This document shows positions 27,377 through 36,201 of a DNA stretch of 64,000 nt, one piece after another (the stretch's first letter is position 1; each line of letters opens with the position of its first letter). This stretch comes from Mucilaginibacter roseus. Its GTDB lineage: Bacteria; Bacteroidota; Bacteroidia; Sphingobacteriales; Sphingobacteriaceae. The DNA lies in assembly GCF_021215455.1 (NCBI RefSeq), contig NZ_JAJPWV010000006.1, forward strand, positions 124,001-188,000. Direction: 5' to 3'. The notes below the pieces were generated by a model. That model had not been told where the DNA came from. It searched no databases and was given only the letters and a program-made list of their open reading frames with translations. A program made the translations under genes and the position numbers.

Positions 27377-28912
27377 TTAATTAGCTGATATTACAATATC
27401 ATCCAAACCACGTTGCGAGCCATCCGGACCAACGGCAACAATATCGGTAAATATAACCTTTGTTCCCGGAGTTACGGTGTTCAAGGCCGCACGCATTTGG
27501 GCACTAACCGTGCCGCCTGTCGATGTAACTTTAATCACATCCTGGCGTGGTTTAGCCAACAGCAGGCTGAAACGGGTAACATTAAACTTGGCATCAAATT
27601 CAAAGTTCTCTAAACGGGCAAACAGCCTGTCCTGCCCGCGTATGTTAGCCGCGCTGGTGCTGCCACCGCTTTTGCCTGCAAACATGGCCTTAGGGTCAGG
27701 TATACGTTTTACACGGAATTCGGTTACACCTAAAACCTGTGTTTTTCCGGGGGCTACCTCGCCAGATACGGTAACCTTTGCCGTACCTATTGAGCTAACA
27801 CTGGCAGTGTATTTGCCCCCGCTGCCTTTTACCGAGCCGCCCGACATGCTCACACGCAGTTTTTCAAGCGGAACGCCGGGCGCTGACACCGAAATAGGGT
27901 TAGGTACACCGATGTACAATACGTTCATTTTATCAGGCGATACTACTGCTGAAGGTTTAGCCACCTGGTATTCTTGCACCGGTAATTGATAAGTTTTTGT
28001 TTGACCATCAGTACCAACAACTTTTATAGTACCTGAATATTTAAAGAAACCCTCTCTGCTGGTATTTACAGTGTATTTACCGCGGCCTTCAGAAACTTGT
28101 ATGTTCGATCCGTTTACGGTGATTGTTGGGTTGCTTTTTGAGTCATAGGCAGTTAAGAATATCTCTGCAGTGTATGGCTGGCCGGCTACTACGTAGCTTG
28201 ACGGAGCGACTGCAACAGCAGCAAATTTATCAAGGTTTACTACGGCCTGGTCAACTTTACCTAATAGCTTTTTAACTACTTCATTCTCAGCATTCTTAGC
28301 GTCTGCCTGAATTTTAGCTAAAGTGGTTAATGATGCACCTAACGGAATACCATCGCCAAAGTAAGCCTCGCCCCACTCTTTTTGTTTGTTGCCGCCTTTA
28401 GCCTTTGGTGCTGTGGCGTCAAGCGAAAAATTTATTCCCTCGCGATCTTTAGCATCAAGTAATCCTAAAAGCTGGGCACGGGTATCTTCAATTTTCTTTT
28501 TCAGAGCCTCGGCATTTTTTTCGTTGATCATGATGCGTGGCGATATATCAAGATTATCGCGTGCATCAACGTCGCCGGTCTCCTGGTTTATACCGCCGCC
28601 TTCCTGAATAAGTTTTGCCTTTAGGCTCTCTACATACTTGTTCAGGTCTTCGGCTATTTTACTGGCTTGTTTTGCTTTATCATAAACCGGTTTGGCGCGC
28701 TCGGGCTGCTCTTTTAACTTGGTTTGTTCAAATGCGCTGTAGGTATTGCCAATGCTGGTTGTAACGTTTTCGCGCGAGTGGTCTAAGCTGTCTGTTATAT
28801 TTTTAAAGGCATCCAGTAAGCTGTCCGGCACGTTCAGGGCAATAAGTCCCAAAAGTACCAGGTACAGAATGCCTATCATTCGTTGTCTGGGGGTTTGTTT
28901 GCCTCCGGCCAT
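27377..28912 (-). CDS. gldM: Type IX secretion motor protein GldM
   Basis: A 511-residue protein with one N-terminal inner-membrane helix (MIGILYLVLLGLIALNV) and a long periplasmic part made of several beta domains, including the C-terminal region ending DDIVISAN. GldM spans the periplasm and with GldL converts the proton gradient into mechanical work. Asn/Asp and Lys in the first helix region and the conserved ADLS-like DSLLDAFKNI follow the family pattern. It sits between gldL and gldN. Confidence 0.94.
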   Translation of the reverse strand: MAGGKQTPRQRMIGILYLVLLGLIALNVPDSLLDAFKNITDSLDHSRENVTTSIGNTYSAFEQTKLKEQPERAKPVYDKAKQASKIAEDLNKYVESLKAKLIQEGGGINQETGDVDARDNLDISPRIMINEKNAEALKKKIEDTRAQLLGLLDAKDREGINFSLDATAPKAKGGNKQKEWGEAYFGDGIPLGASLTTLAKIQADAKNAENEVVKKLLGKVDQAVVNLDKFAAVAVAPSSYVVAGQPYTAEIFLTAYDSKSNPTITVNGSNIQVSEGRGKYTVNTSREGFFKYSGTIKVVGTDGQTKTYQLPVQEYQVAKPSAVVSPDKMNVLYIGVPNPISVSAPGVPLEKLRVSMSGGSVKGSGGKYTASVSSIGTAKVTVSGEVAPGKTQVLGVTEFRVKRIPDPKAMFAGKSGGSTSAANIRGQDRLFARLENFEFDAKFNVTRFSLLLAKPRQDVIKVTSTGGTVSAQMRAALNTVTPGTKVIFTDIVAVGPDGSQRGLDDIVISAN

Positions 28913-28964
28913 GTGTTTGTCGTGTTATAGTAGGTTGATGTGTGTACTCTGTTAATTACTCCAA

Positions 28965-29771
28965 TTAAACACGTGGCTGGCTCATGGCGGTAAGCATGTT
29001 ACCGTAAACCGCGTTAAGCGATGCCAGATTTTTAGCTAAGCGGCCAACTTCCTCTTTAAAGTTCTTTGAATCATCGATAGACTCATTGAAGTTTTGCATG
29101 GTGAGCGACAGGTTGTGGTAAAACGTGTTCATTGATTTTAAATGAGCAGTTGAATCCTGTAGCTCCAGTTCGTAAACTGCGTTTAACGCGCTCAGGTTTT
29201 TGGCCAGGTTGTTCACCTGATCGTGGTATGCTTTTGAATCGATGTTTGAGTTAGCCATTTCTGATAAGTTGGCTGATGCTTTTTCAAAAGAAGCGCTCAA
29301 TTTGTCGTAGCTTGCAGTAGCTGTTTTTAATTTGCTGATGTACTCGTTGGTAGCAGTACCTGCATCGCCAACGGTTGAGATAGCTGCAACCTTATCGCCA
29401 AAAGTTCTCAGGTTATCACCAAGGCTGCTGATCAGTTCAGGGCCGATCTTGGCATCGCTCAGCATCTTGTCGAGCGCGGCGGTATTTGAAAAACCGGTGG
29501 GGGCAGGTGCGGCAACACGTGCGGTAGCAACCGGAAGGTCGCCTCTGTAATCTTCACTAAGTTCTGGATAAGCACGTGTCCAGTCAACCTCCTGCGTATC
29601 GCGCTGTAAGCCTAAAATCAGGAACAATACAGCCTCGGTACCTAAACCCAGCGTAATAAATGTGCTGGCATAAGGCCAGTGCTGAATTTTAAATAACAGA
29701 CCTATAATTACAACGGTTGCACCAATTGAAATGATGTTATCAATGCCGAATGGTTTTTTCTTGAGAGCCAT
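28965..29771 (-). CDS. gldL: Type IX secretion motor protein GldL
   Basis: A 268-residue protein. Two N-terminal membrane helices (IISIGATVVIIGLLFKI, about residues 12-30, and STFITLGLGTEAVLFLILGL, about 35-55) carry the Lys, His and Glu residues thought to serve proton transfer. A cytoplasmic coiled-coil tail follows with two similar segments (LAKNLSALNAVYELELQDS and LAKNLASLNAVYGNMLTAM). With GldM it forms the rotary motor of gliding and type IX secretion. Confidence 0.94.
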   Translation of the reverse strand: MALKKKPFGIDNIISIGATVVIIGLLFKIQHWPYASTFITLGLGTEAVLFLILGLQRDTQEVDWTRAYPELSEDYRGDLPVATARVAAPAPTGFSNTAALDKMLSDAKIGPELISSLGDNLRTFGDKVAAISTVGDAGTATNEYISKLKTATASYDKLSASFEKASANLSEMANSNIDSKAYHDQVNNLAKNLSALNAVYELELQDSTAHLKSMNTFYHNLSLTMQNFNESIDDSKNFKEEVGRLAKNLASLNAVYGNMLTAMSQPRV

Positions 29772-29855
29772 AAGTTGATGTTAGTGTGAATTTTTATTGT
29801 TGTTTTATCAAAGTACAATACAAAGCAAGTACGATAAGGTTGGCGTAATAGTGAA

Positions 29856-31166
29856 TTATCGCTTGTCGCGGATGTCGCGGCCTACAAAATGGCTCACGCA
29901 ACGGAAACCGATGTATGATTTCGCTGTGTCCTGATACTCGTAGCTGCGGGTTGAATTTTGCAGAAAGTAGCCCACATCTTTCCATGAGCCGCCACGTACA
30001 ACTTTGCGTTTCAGCGATTCAGGATCGGTTGACTTGGCTTCGTAGTTAAAGGTAGGAGCCATATCATGCACAAAGGTTGAGGCAGATGGGTCATAAGCTG
30101 ATGCGGTCCACTCGGCAACGTTACCGGCCATGTTGTACAAGCCGTAATCGTTAGGGAAGTAAGAGCGGACGTTAACCGTATATGCGCCCCCGTCGTCGGT
30201 ATAGTTACCACGGCCAGGCTTAAAGTTGGCCATTAAGCAGCCTTTGGCGTTTTTTACGTAAGGGCCGCCCCATGGATAATCAGTACCTATACGGCCACCA
30301 CGTGCGGCATACTCAAACTCCGCCTCGGTTGGCAAGCTGTATGGCAGGCGGTGCGGTAAACGGCGCGAATCTTTATAAGCATCATTGTAACGGGTGCGCC
30401 ATACCGTAAAGGCACGTGCCTGGCGCCAGGTAACACCTACAACAGGATAGTTACGGAAGGCGGGGTGCGAAAAATAACCCTCAACCATAGGCTCGTTGGC
30501 AGCGTATGAGAAATCGCTCAGCCAAACCAGGGTATCCGGGTAAACATTCACCGTATCACGGAAGATGAAATCAGAACGTTTGGCGTTCCGGTCGTTTTTA
30601 TGGTTTGCGGCATCGCGCAGCACCATGATAGAATAGTTGTATTTAAGCAGGCGTACATCCACCTCATTACGGTCAAACACGCGGTCGTCGCCCTGGTAAT
30701 ACATGCCATCGAGTTTAGCGGCATTACCGGCGTTGTTGCCTCTGAAGTTCCAGATCGGGTTCTTTTTAACGTACTCCCAGTTGATGAATTTACGTCCGCC
30801 GGCAGCAGCATTGGCATTAGCGCCTTTGGGCTGTATAAAATATTTAGGATCGTTGAGATAGTTGGTTATGGCAATGGAGTCGCGCACCCAGTTAACGTAT
30901 TGTTTGTACTGAGTGTTTGATATCTCGGTTTGGTCCATAAAAAAAGGTGATACGGTCACCTGTTTTGTTTGGGCTATCTGGGCAAAGGTAACGTCCTGGT
31001 CTGTTTGCCCCATCAGGAACGAGCCTCCCGGTATATACACCATGTTATAAGGCACCTCTGAACGGAACGATCGTTGTGGTACACCCGTCACTTCTCCGCG
31101 GTCGCTGCTTTTACAGGCAGATAAGAGGGAGCCGGCAATGAATATATAAAAGTATATTTTTCTCAT
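29856..31166 (-). CDS. gldK: Type IX secretion lipoprotein GldK (formylglycine-enzyme-like fold)
   Basis: A 436-residue lipoprotein with lipobox SLLSAC (Cys18) and an FGE-sulfatase/SUMF domain: YIPGGSFLMGQTDQDV, EISNTQYKQYVNWV, YPVVGVTWRQARAF, SLPTEAEFEYAARGG, NVAEWTASAYDP and RKVVRGGSWKD. GldK/PorK forms the outer-membrane-associated ring with GldN. The ATG at 31166 is chosen because the signal peptide starts there; a longer in-frame reading exists upstream but adds an unrelated N-terminus. It is the first gene of gldKLMN, 84 nt before gldL. Confidence 0.93.
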   Translation of the reverse strand: MRKIYFYIFIAGSLLSACKSSDRGEVTGVPQRSFRSEVPYNMVYIPGGSFLMGQTDQDVTFAQIAQTKQVTVSPFFMDQTEISNTQYKQYVNWVRDSIAITNYLNDPKYFIQPKGANANAAAGGRKFINWEYVKKNPIWNFRGNNAGNAAKLDGMYYQGDDRVFDRNEVDVRLLKYNYSIMVLRDAANHKNDRNAKRSDFIFRDTVNVYPDTLVWLSDFSYAANEPMVEGYFSHPAFRNYPVVGVTWRQARAFTVWRTRYNDAYKDSRRLPHRLPYSLPTEAEFEYAARGGRIGTDYPWGGPYVKNAKGCLMANFKPGRGNYTDDGGAYTVNVRSYFPNDYGLYNMAGNVAEWTASAYDPSASTFVHDMAPTFNYEAKSTDPESLKRKVVRGGSWKDVGYFLQNSTRSYEYQDTAKSYIGFRCVSHFVGRDIRDKR

Positions 31167-31403
31167 ATAGTAATTATCGTGTCTGTAACATACACTTACA
31201 AACTCCCGAATATATAGTTTTAACTTTTTAACAAAAAAGCGAAAAATTACCATCAACACCAAGCCATACGGTCGGGTTTGCTTAGCTTTCGGCTATAATG
31301 CTAAAAATCAAACGTTTACAAATAGGGGCCTGTAAGTACGATATTAACGTAAAAAAAGGGGAAAGGGTTGCAAAAAAGTTAATAAATAACAGTTGAAAAA
31401 CCG

Positions 31404-32162
31404 TTATTTATTAACTTGCTTACAGTATTGCTCGATAGCCATCGTCATGGACGGGGCTGCAGGAGTTGGAGCAGGTATATCTAAAATAAGTCCGGCATCT
31501 AACACAGCCTTGTGTGTAGTAGCGCCAAAGGCCGCAATGCGGGTGTTATTCTGCTTAAAATCAGGGAAGTTTTTGTAAAGCGACTGGATGCTTGACGGGC
31601 TAAAGAAAGCGATAACGTCATAAAACACTTCTGCCAGGTCAGACAGGTCGCTGCATACGGTACGGAAGAGCACGGCAGGTGTAAAGTTGTAACCGTTCTC
31701 CAGCAAAAATTTCTGCGTTTCTTCGGCAGCAACGTCTGAGCAAGGGTATAAAAACTTCTCGCCGGCGTGTTTTTTCAAAACCTCGGCCAGATCTGACGCG
31801 GTTTGCTTGCCGAAAAATATTTTGCGTTTGCGGTACTGAATGTATTTTTGAAGGTACAGCGCGATAGTTTCAGATAAACAGAAATATTTCATATCCACCG
31901 GAACCTCAAAACGCATCTCTTCGCATATACGGAAAAAGTGATCGGCTGAATTTCGGCTTGTAAAGATAACGGCAGTAAAGTCTGCTAAATTAATTTTCTC
32001 CTTACGAAAATCTTTCGCCGGTACACCCTCCACGTGGATAAAAGATCTGAAATCTATTTTCAGGTTTAGCTTTTTTGCCAGCTCCGCGTATGGATTTTTA
32101 TCATTTTCGGGTTTTGGCAACGTCACCAAAATGCTTTTAACCCTTTTTTTTCTGTCTTCCAA
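31404..32162 (-). CDS. hemD: Uroporphyrinogen-III synthase (HemD family)
   Basis: A protein of about 252 residues beginning EDRKKRVKSILVTLPKPEN, the usual start of Bacteroidota HemD. The fold alternates as in uroporphyrinogen-III synthase: TAVIFTSRNSADHF, KIFFGKQTASDLAEVL, EKFLYPCSDVAAEE and VIAFFSPSSIQSLYKN. It closes hydroxymethylbilane into the macrocycle for haem synthesis. No ATG fits; a TTG at 32160-32162 has GGAG seven nt upstream and is preferred over the TTG at 32166-32168, which would lie two nt from the same GGAG. It follows the DUF4271 gene by about 31 nt. Confidence 0.85.
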   Translation of the reverse strand: MEDRKKRVKSILVTLPKPENDKNPYAELAKKLNLKIDFRSFIHVEGVPAKDFRKEKINLADFTAVIFTSRNSADHFFRICEEMRFEVPVDMKYFCLSETIALYLQKYIQYRKRKIFFGKQTASDLAEVLKKHAGEKFLYPCSDVAAEETQKFLLENGYNFTPAVLFRTVCSDLSDLAEVFYDVIAFFSPSSIQSLYKNFPDFKQNNTRIAAFGATTHKAVLDAGLILDIPAPTPAAPSMTMAIEQYCKQVNK

Positions 32163-32193
32163 AGTCAATCTCCGTAATAACTAACTAATTATA

Positions 32194-33171
32194 TTATATA
32201 TTAAGTGCCTTTATCAATATTAAAACAGGGCAAATTTCGAGGGCACAAAGATAGATAAATAAATAAAATTTCGGAAACTTAAAGCTTGAAATAATAATAA
32301 CGCTGTTACGCAGGTACAACCAAATTAAAATTATGCCTGCCATCACTAACGCAATTAATAATACTATTTGTGTTAACTGCGGATTAATTAATGTTAAACA
32401 AACCACTACCGGTAAAAACAAAATGGCTACCGTAAAATAGGTAAGGCACAATATGGTAATGTAGCGCTCAACAATCTCTTTTATAACAAACACCCAGCCT
32501 ATAAACTTTAACAGCAGTATTTTAAAGGCAAACAGCAGCAAAACAGCAATAGAAATGGATAAGTACAGCGCCATGCCAGCCAGCTCATAATACACCTGGT
32601 AATAAACCGATAGCTGGTACAGGAACAAGCCAAACGTAAAGCCCAATAAAACAACCAAGCCGGTAAACGTCCAAAAGGTGATGGGGGTGCCTTCATCTGT
32701 TTGCGAAAAAAGCTGCATTTTAAATGCGGAACGCAAAATGTTGTCAACATCACGGCCTATGGTAAGCCTTAGTATACCCGCGTACAAAAGCAGGGCCACC
32801 ACAATGCCTATTACCCAGCGGCCGCGTACCGCCCGGCCAATGCCGGTTCCCGCGGTTGCTTTTGAGGTGGGTTTGATGTCATAAAAACCATAGCCTTTAT
32901 ACAGGTACTTATCCAGCATTTGCTCAACGAACTGGTTTGGGCGGTCAGGGTCTGGTGTTTTGATAAAGACCATAGCCAATGAATCTGACACGGCCTGTTC
33001 CTGCAATTTTGCGGCATAAGCTACAGAATCGAGCATGTGATATTGCCGCGGTGCCTGGTAGTAAACAGTGTCAGGCTCCGGCGTGTATTCCGTTTCGGTG
33101 CTGTCCGATTGCGCGAAGGCGGAGCCGCACAGCGTCATGACGAAAAATAATATGGTGAATATGCGTGTCAA
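32194..33171 (-). CDS. DUF4271 membrane protein
   Basis: A 325-residue protein with a predicted signal peptide (IFTILFFVMTLCGSAFAQ), a hydrophilic stretch and six or so membrane helices from about residue 115 onward (WVIGIVVALLLYAGILRL, FLFIYLCALEICPVLILIKAL at the end). This is the DUF4271 layout common next to hemD in Bacteroidota. No ATG fits the signal peptide; the codon at 33169-33171 is TTG, with TAnnTTTG just upstream. Function unknown. Confidence 0.8.
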   Translation of the reverse strand: MTRIFTILFFVMTLCGSAFAQSDSTETEYTPEPDTVYYQAPRQYHMLDSVAYAAKLQEQAVSDSLAMVFIKTPDPDRPNQFVEQMLDKYLYKGYGFYDIKPTSKATAGTGIGRAVRGRWVIGIVVALLLYAGILRLTIGRDVDNILRSAFKMQLFSQTDEGTPITFWTFTGLVVLLGFTFGLFLYQLSVYYQVYYELAGMALYLSISIAVLLLFAFKILLLKFIGWVFVIKEIVERYITILCLTYFTVAILFLPVVVCLTLINPQLTQIVLLIALVMAGIILIWLYLRNSVIIISSFKFPKFYLFIYLCALEICPVLILIKALNI

Positions 33172-33178
33172 ACCGGCA

Positions 33179-33186
33179 CAAAGGTA
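33179..33186 (-). promoter_or_regulatory. Promoter -7 element TACCTTTG for the DUF4271-hemD transcript
   Basis: On the minus strand it matches TAnnTTTG and ends seven nt before the TTG start at 33171, so the leader would be a few nt at most. It is divergent from the hemW promoter. Confidence 0.5.
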
Positions 33187-33230
33187 AGCGTTTAGGCTGC
33201 TATTTGTAAATGACGGTGTATTAACTTTTA

Positions 33231-33243
33231 ATTGGCAGCCAAT
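33231..33243. promoter_or_regulatory. Palindrome just upstream of the hemW -7 element (possible operator)
   Basis: ATTGGC-A-GCCAAT is a perfect inverted repeat with a single central base, ending four nt before TACTTTTG in the divergent hemW/DUF4271 control region. Its size suits a small operator, but no regulator is implied by the sequence. Confidence 0.3.
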
Positions 33244-33246
33244 CGG

Positions 33247-33254
33247 TACTTTTG
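33247..33254 (+). promoter_or_regulatory. Promoter -7 element TACTTTTG for hemW
   Basis: It matches TAnnTTTG and ends eight nt before the hemW ATG at 33263, so the 5' leader would be very short. Confidence 0.5.
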
Positions 33255-33262
33255 TGGTTCAA

Positions 33263-34384
33263 ATGGCCGGAATTTATCTACACATACCTTTTTGCAAAAA
33301 AGCATGTCATTACTGCGATTTTCATTTCAGTACATCACTGCAGTACAAGGATGATCTGTTGCAGGCCATGCTTAAGGAACTGGAGCTGCAAAAAGCGTAT
33401 CTGCAAGGCGAAACTATTGAAACCATATACTTCGGTGGTGGTACTCCGTCTCTTTTAAGCGCCGCGGAGATCAATCGCTTGCTGGATGCCGTTACCCGCC
33501 TGCATACGGTTGCTGCTAATGCCGAGATCACGCTGGAAGCCAACCCCGATGACCTGGACAGGCAAAAAGTGAACGACCTGCGGCAAACAGCCATTAATCG
33601 CTTCAGCATCGGCATACAATCTTTTTTTGATGATGACCTGCTTTGGATGAACCGGGCGCACCAGGCATCGGAAGCCGAAGCATCGGTAATGCGGGCGCAG
33701 GATGCCGGGTTCGAAAATATCACGGTCGACCTGATCTACGGCTACCCTTTACTTACCGATACCAAGTGGAAGCACAATATCGAAAAAGTTTTCGGGCTGG
33801 ATGTTCCGCATGTATCAGCCTACTCCATGACGGTGGAGCCGCAAACTGCCCTGGCGTCCTTCATCAGTAAAAAGAAACAGCCGCCGATGAACGAGCAGCA
33901 AAGCGCCGCCCAATTTACTTATCTGATAGAGGCGATGGAGAAGCAGGGTTTTGAGCAATACGAAATATCAAACTTTTGCAAACCCGGGCATTACTCGCGC
34001 CATAACTCTAATTATTGGAAAGGCATAAAATACTTGGGCGTTGGCCCTTCAGCCCACTCTTTTAATGGCGAAACAAGGCAGTGGAACGTAGCCAATAACG
34101 CCAAATACATACAATCGTTGGAGTTAGGTACTATACCTGCCGAAACCGAGGTGCTTACTGAAAAGGACCGGTTGAATGAATACATCATGACCTCGCTGCG
34201 CACCATGTGGGGTTTAAGTTTAGATAGCTTAAACCTGATAGCCCCGGGTGCCACCGACGAACTGCTGCCGCGTGCCGCCGAATTTTTTGAACGGGAATGG
34301 CTCACCCGAAAAGAGCATACATTATACCTCACACCTCAAGGCAAGCTATATGCCGACCACATTGCTTCTGAATTATTCTTTTAG
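33263..34384 (+). CDS. hemW: Haem chaperone HemW (radical SAM)
   Basis: A 373-residue radical SAM protein. The cluster motif is C11KKAC15HYC18 followed by DF, with no fourth Cys at position 20; that and the haem-binding HNSNYW motif mark HemW rather than the coproporphyrinogen dehydrogenase HemN. FGGGTPSLL, RFSIGIQSF and VDLIYGYP are conserved. HemW carries haem to acceptor proteins. The ATG at 33263 is preferred over a GTG at 33254 because that GTG overlaps the -7 promoter element. Confidence 0.92.
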   Translation: MAGIYLHIPFCKKACHYCDFHFSTSLQYKDDLLQAMLKELELQKAYLQGETIETIYFGGGTPSLLSAAEINRLLDAVTRLHTVAANAEITLEANPDDLDRQKVNDLRQTAINRFSIGIQSFFDDDLLWMNRAHQASEAEASVMRAQDAGFENITVDLIYGYPLLTDTKWKHNIEKVFGLDVPHVSAYSMTVEPQTALASFISKKKQPPMNEQQSAAQFTYLIEAMEKQGFEQYEISNFCKPGHYSRHNSNYWKGIKYLGVGPSAHSFNGETRQWNVANNAKYIQSLELGTIPAETEVLTEKDRLNEYIMTSLRTMWGLSLDSLNLIAPGATDELLPRAAEFFEREWLTRKEHTLYLTPQGKLYADHIASELFF

Positions 34385-34503
34385 CGACTATTCTATTTGG
34401 GAGTTGTAATAAATATCTGTAAATCAGAATTTTGAGATATTGTCGATCTTTCGTTAAATCCATTTCGGCCGTCACTGGCGTACATTGATTAGTAACATCT
34501 ATA

Positions 34504-35049
34504 ATGAAAATGAAAAAACTAATCATCGCGGCGTTTGCAATAGCAGCTATTGCAATTGCGCCTAAAACTTATGCTCAAACAAAAATGGTAGGCGGCGCGG
34601 CCATGTATCCTACAAAGGATATTATTGACAATGCCGTAAATTCAAAAGACCATACTACGCTTGTTGCCGCTGTTAAAGCCGCCGGCCTGGTTGAAACGTT
34701 GAAAGGCAAAGGCCCGTTCACCGTGTTCGCCCCAACTAACGAGGCTTTTAATAAACTGCCTGCCGGTACGGTTGATAACCTGGTAAAGCCTGAAAACAAA
34801 GCAACGCTTACCAAAATATTAACTTATCATGTGGTTGCCGGTAAAATGAGCGCTAAGGATTTAATGGCTAAAGCTAAATCAGCCAACCCGACTTTAACCA
34901 CCGTGCAGGGCGAAAAGCTAACAGTTAAGGTTGATGCCGGTAAAGTTTACCTGGTTGATGCCAAAGGTGGAAAATCATGGGTGACGATTGCTGACGTTAA
35001 CCAAAGCAATGGCGTTATCCACGTAATAAACACAGTTTTAATGCCTTAA
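34504..35049 (+). CDS. Exported fasciclin-domain protein
   Basis: A 181-residue protein with a signal peptide ending KTYAQ (about residue 25) and one fasciclin (FAS1) domain: [49 protein letters not shown] and the closing [14 protein letters not shown]. These secreted domains mediate adhesion or bind small ligands. It is monocistronic, with a terminator 25 nt after the stop. Confidence 0.92.
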   Translation: MKMKKLIIAAFAIAAIAIAPKTYAQTKMVGGAAMYPTKDIIDNAVNSKDHTTLVAAVKAAGLVETLKGKGPFTVFAPTNEAFNKLPAGTVDNLVKPENKATLTKILTYHVVAGKMSAKDLMAKAKSANPTLTTVQGEKLTVKVDAGKVYLVDAKGGKSWVTIADVNQSNGVIHVINTVLMP

Positions 35050-35071
35050 TTAACCAAATATAAGCGTAGTA

Positions 35072-35100
35072 AGGGGTCGGTATTTTGCCGGCCCTTTTTT
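35072..35100 (+). terminator. Terminator after the fasciclin gene
   Basis: GGGTCGG (35074-35080) pairs with CCGGCCC (35088-35094), with one G-T pair, followed by six T residues. Confidence 0.8.
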
Positions 35101-35154
35101 GTTGGGCATAAGTCAAAAACTACCTTCGCTAACAAGTGTTGTATGTAAATTAAT

Positions 35155-35162
35155 TATTTTTG
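35155..35162 (+). promoter_or_regulatory. Promoter -7 element TATTTTTG for the first cupin gene
   Basis: It matches TAnnTTTG and ends 20 nt before the ATG at 35183. Confidence 0.45.
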
Positions 35163-35182
35163 CTTGTTAATTATTTGTGAAC

Positions 35183-36064
35183 ATGGGCATTATTCTTACC
35201 CAAATTGATAAGGTTGATACGATCACGAAAGACGATTTTATTAACAACTATTTAATACCGCGTAAACCTTTGGTTATACGCAAGGCCACACAAACCTGGC
35301 CTGCCCTGCAAAAGTGGACTTTTGAGTATTTGAAGGAAGTGGTAGGCGACCGTACCGTGCCGCTTTATGATAGCTCAAAGGCCGATCCGGCGGCACCGAT
35401 AAACGCCTCGGCCGCTGAAATGAAGTTTGCGGATTATATTGATCTGATACAACAGCAGCCTACAGACCTGCGTATATTTTTGTTCGACCCGATAAAGTTT
35501 GCGCCCAAATTGCTGGATGATTACCGTTCACCGTCTGACCTGATGGGCGGCTTTTTGGATAAATACCCCAATATGTTTTTTGGCGGCGCAGGTTCAATAA
35601 CTTTTTTGCATTACGATATTGACTTGGCGCATATTTTCCATACGCATTTTCACGGGCGCAAGCACATTATTTTGTTTGAGCAAAAGTGGAGCGAGCGTTT
35701 ATACTGTATGCCGTTTGCTACCTACGCATTGGAAGACTACGATATTTCGAACCCTGACTTTGAAAAGTTCCCGGCGCTGGATGGAATTGAAGGGCAGGAA
35801 ACCATACTGGAGCATGGCGAAACGCTGTTCATGCCTACCGGTTTTTGGCATTGGATGAAGTACCTGGACGGTTCGTTTTCCATTTCGTTGCGCGCCTGGG
35901 ATAAATCATGGGCCATTAAAGCGCATAGCTTATATAACCTCACCGTACAGCGCAAGTTTGACGATTTTATGAAAGGCCGTTTTAAAAAACGTTATATGGA
36001 CTGGAAGGAAGAGCTTGCGATTAAACGCGCTAACAAGGCACTGGCTGAAGGTAAACCCGTTTGA
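35183..36064 (+). CDS. JmjC-type cupin-like protein, copy A
   Basis: A 293-residue protein of the cupin-8/JmjC group (FIH-1 and JMJD-type hydroxylases). Opening region: PRKPLVIRKATQTWPALQKW. Iron ligands are visible as His143-Tyr-Asp145 in FLHYDIDLAHIFHTH and His223 in FMPTGFWHWMKYLDG, so an Fe(II)/2-oxoglutarate oxygenase is plausible. The substrate is unknown. The ATG at 35183 is preferred over a GTG at 35177, as it aligns with the start of the downstream paralogue. The two paralogues have the same length and the same residue numbers for the iron site. Confidence 0.87.
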   Translation: MGIILTQIDKVDTITKDDFINNYLIPRKPLVIRKATQTWPALQKWTFEYLKEVVGDRTVPLYDSSKADPAAPINASAAEMKFADYIDLIQQQPTDLRIFLFDPIKFAPKLLDDYRSPSDLMGGFLDKYPNMFFGGAGSITFLHYDIDLAHIFHTHFHGRKHIILFEQKWSERLYCMPFATYALEDYDISNPDFEKFPALDGIEGQETILEHGETLFMPTGFWHWMKYLDGSFSISLRAWDKSWAIKAHSLYNLTVQRKFDDFMKGRFKKRYMDWKEELAIKRANKALAEGKPV

Positions 36065-36086
36065 AAAGTTTAAACATAATAGTTGT

Positions 36087-36120
36087 AATAGGGATGTCAT
36101 TTAAAGGTGATATCCCTATT
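36087..36120 (+). terminator. Terminator between the two cupin genes
   Basis: A 13-bp stem (36087-36099 with 36108-36120, one G-T pair, core AATAGGGAT / ATCCCTATT) is followed by TTATTTTC. The copies are therefore probably transcribed separately. Confidence 0.75.
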
Positions 36121-36201
36121 TTATTTTCGGAATTAACTATTTGATAATATAAAAAGCCTAATTTTATACAATCCGGAAAAACATTTTATCCGGTTATTTG
36201 T

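Noticed and set aside
27477..27989. Open frame of 170 codons opposite gldM
   Set aside because: It lies wholly antisense to a well-supported gene, with no family motifs or start context.
33254..33262. GTG start for hemW at 33254
   Set aside because: It overlaps the -7 promoter element; the ATG at 33263 gives the family-typical N-terminus.
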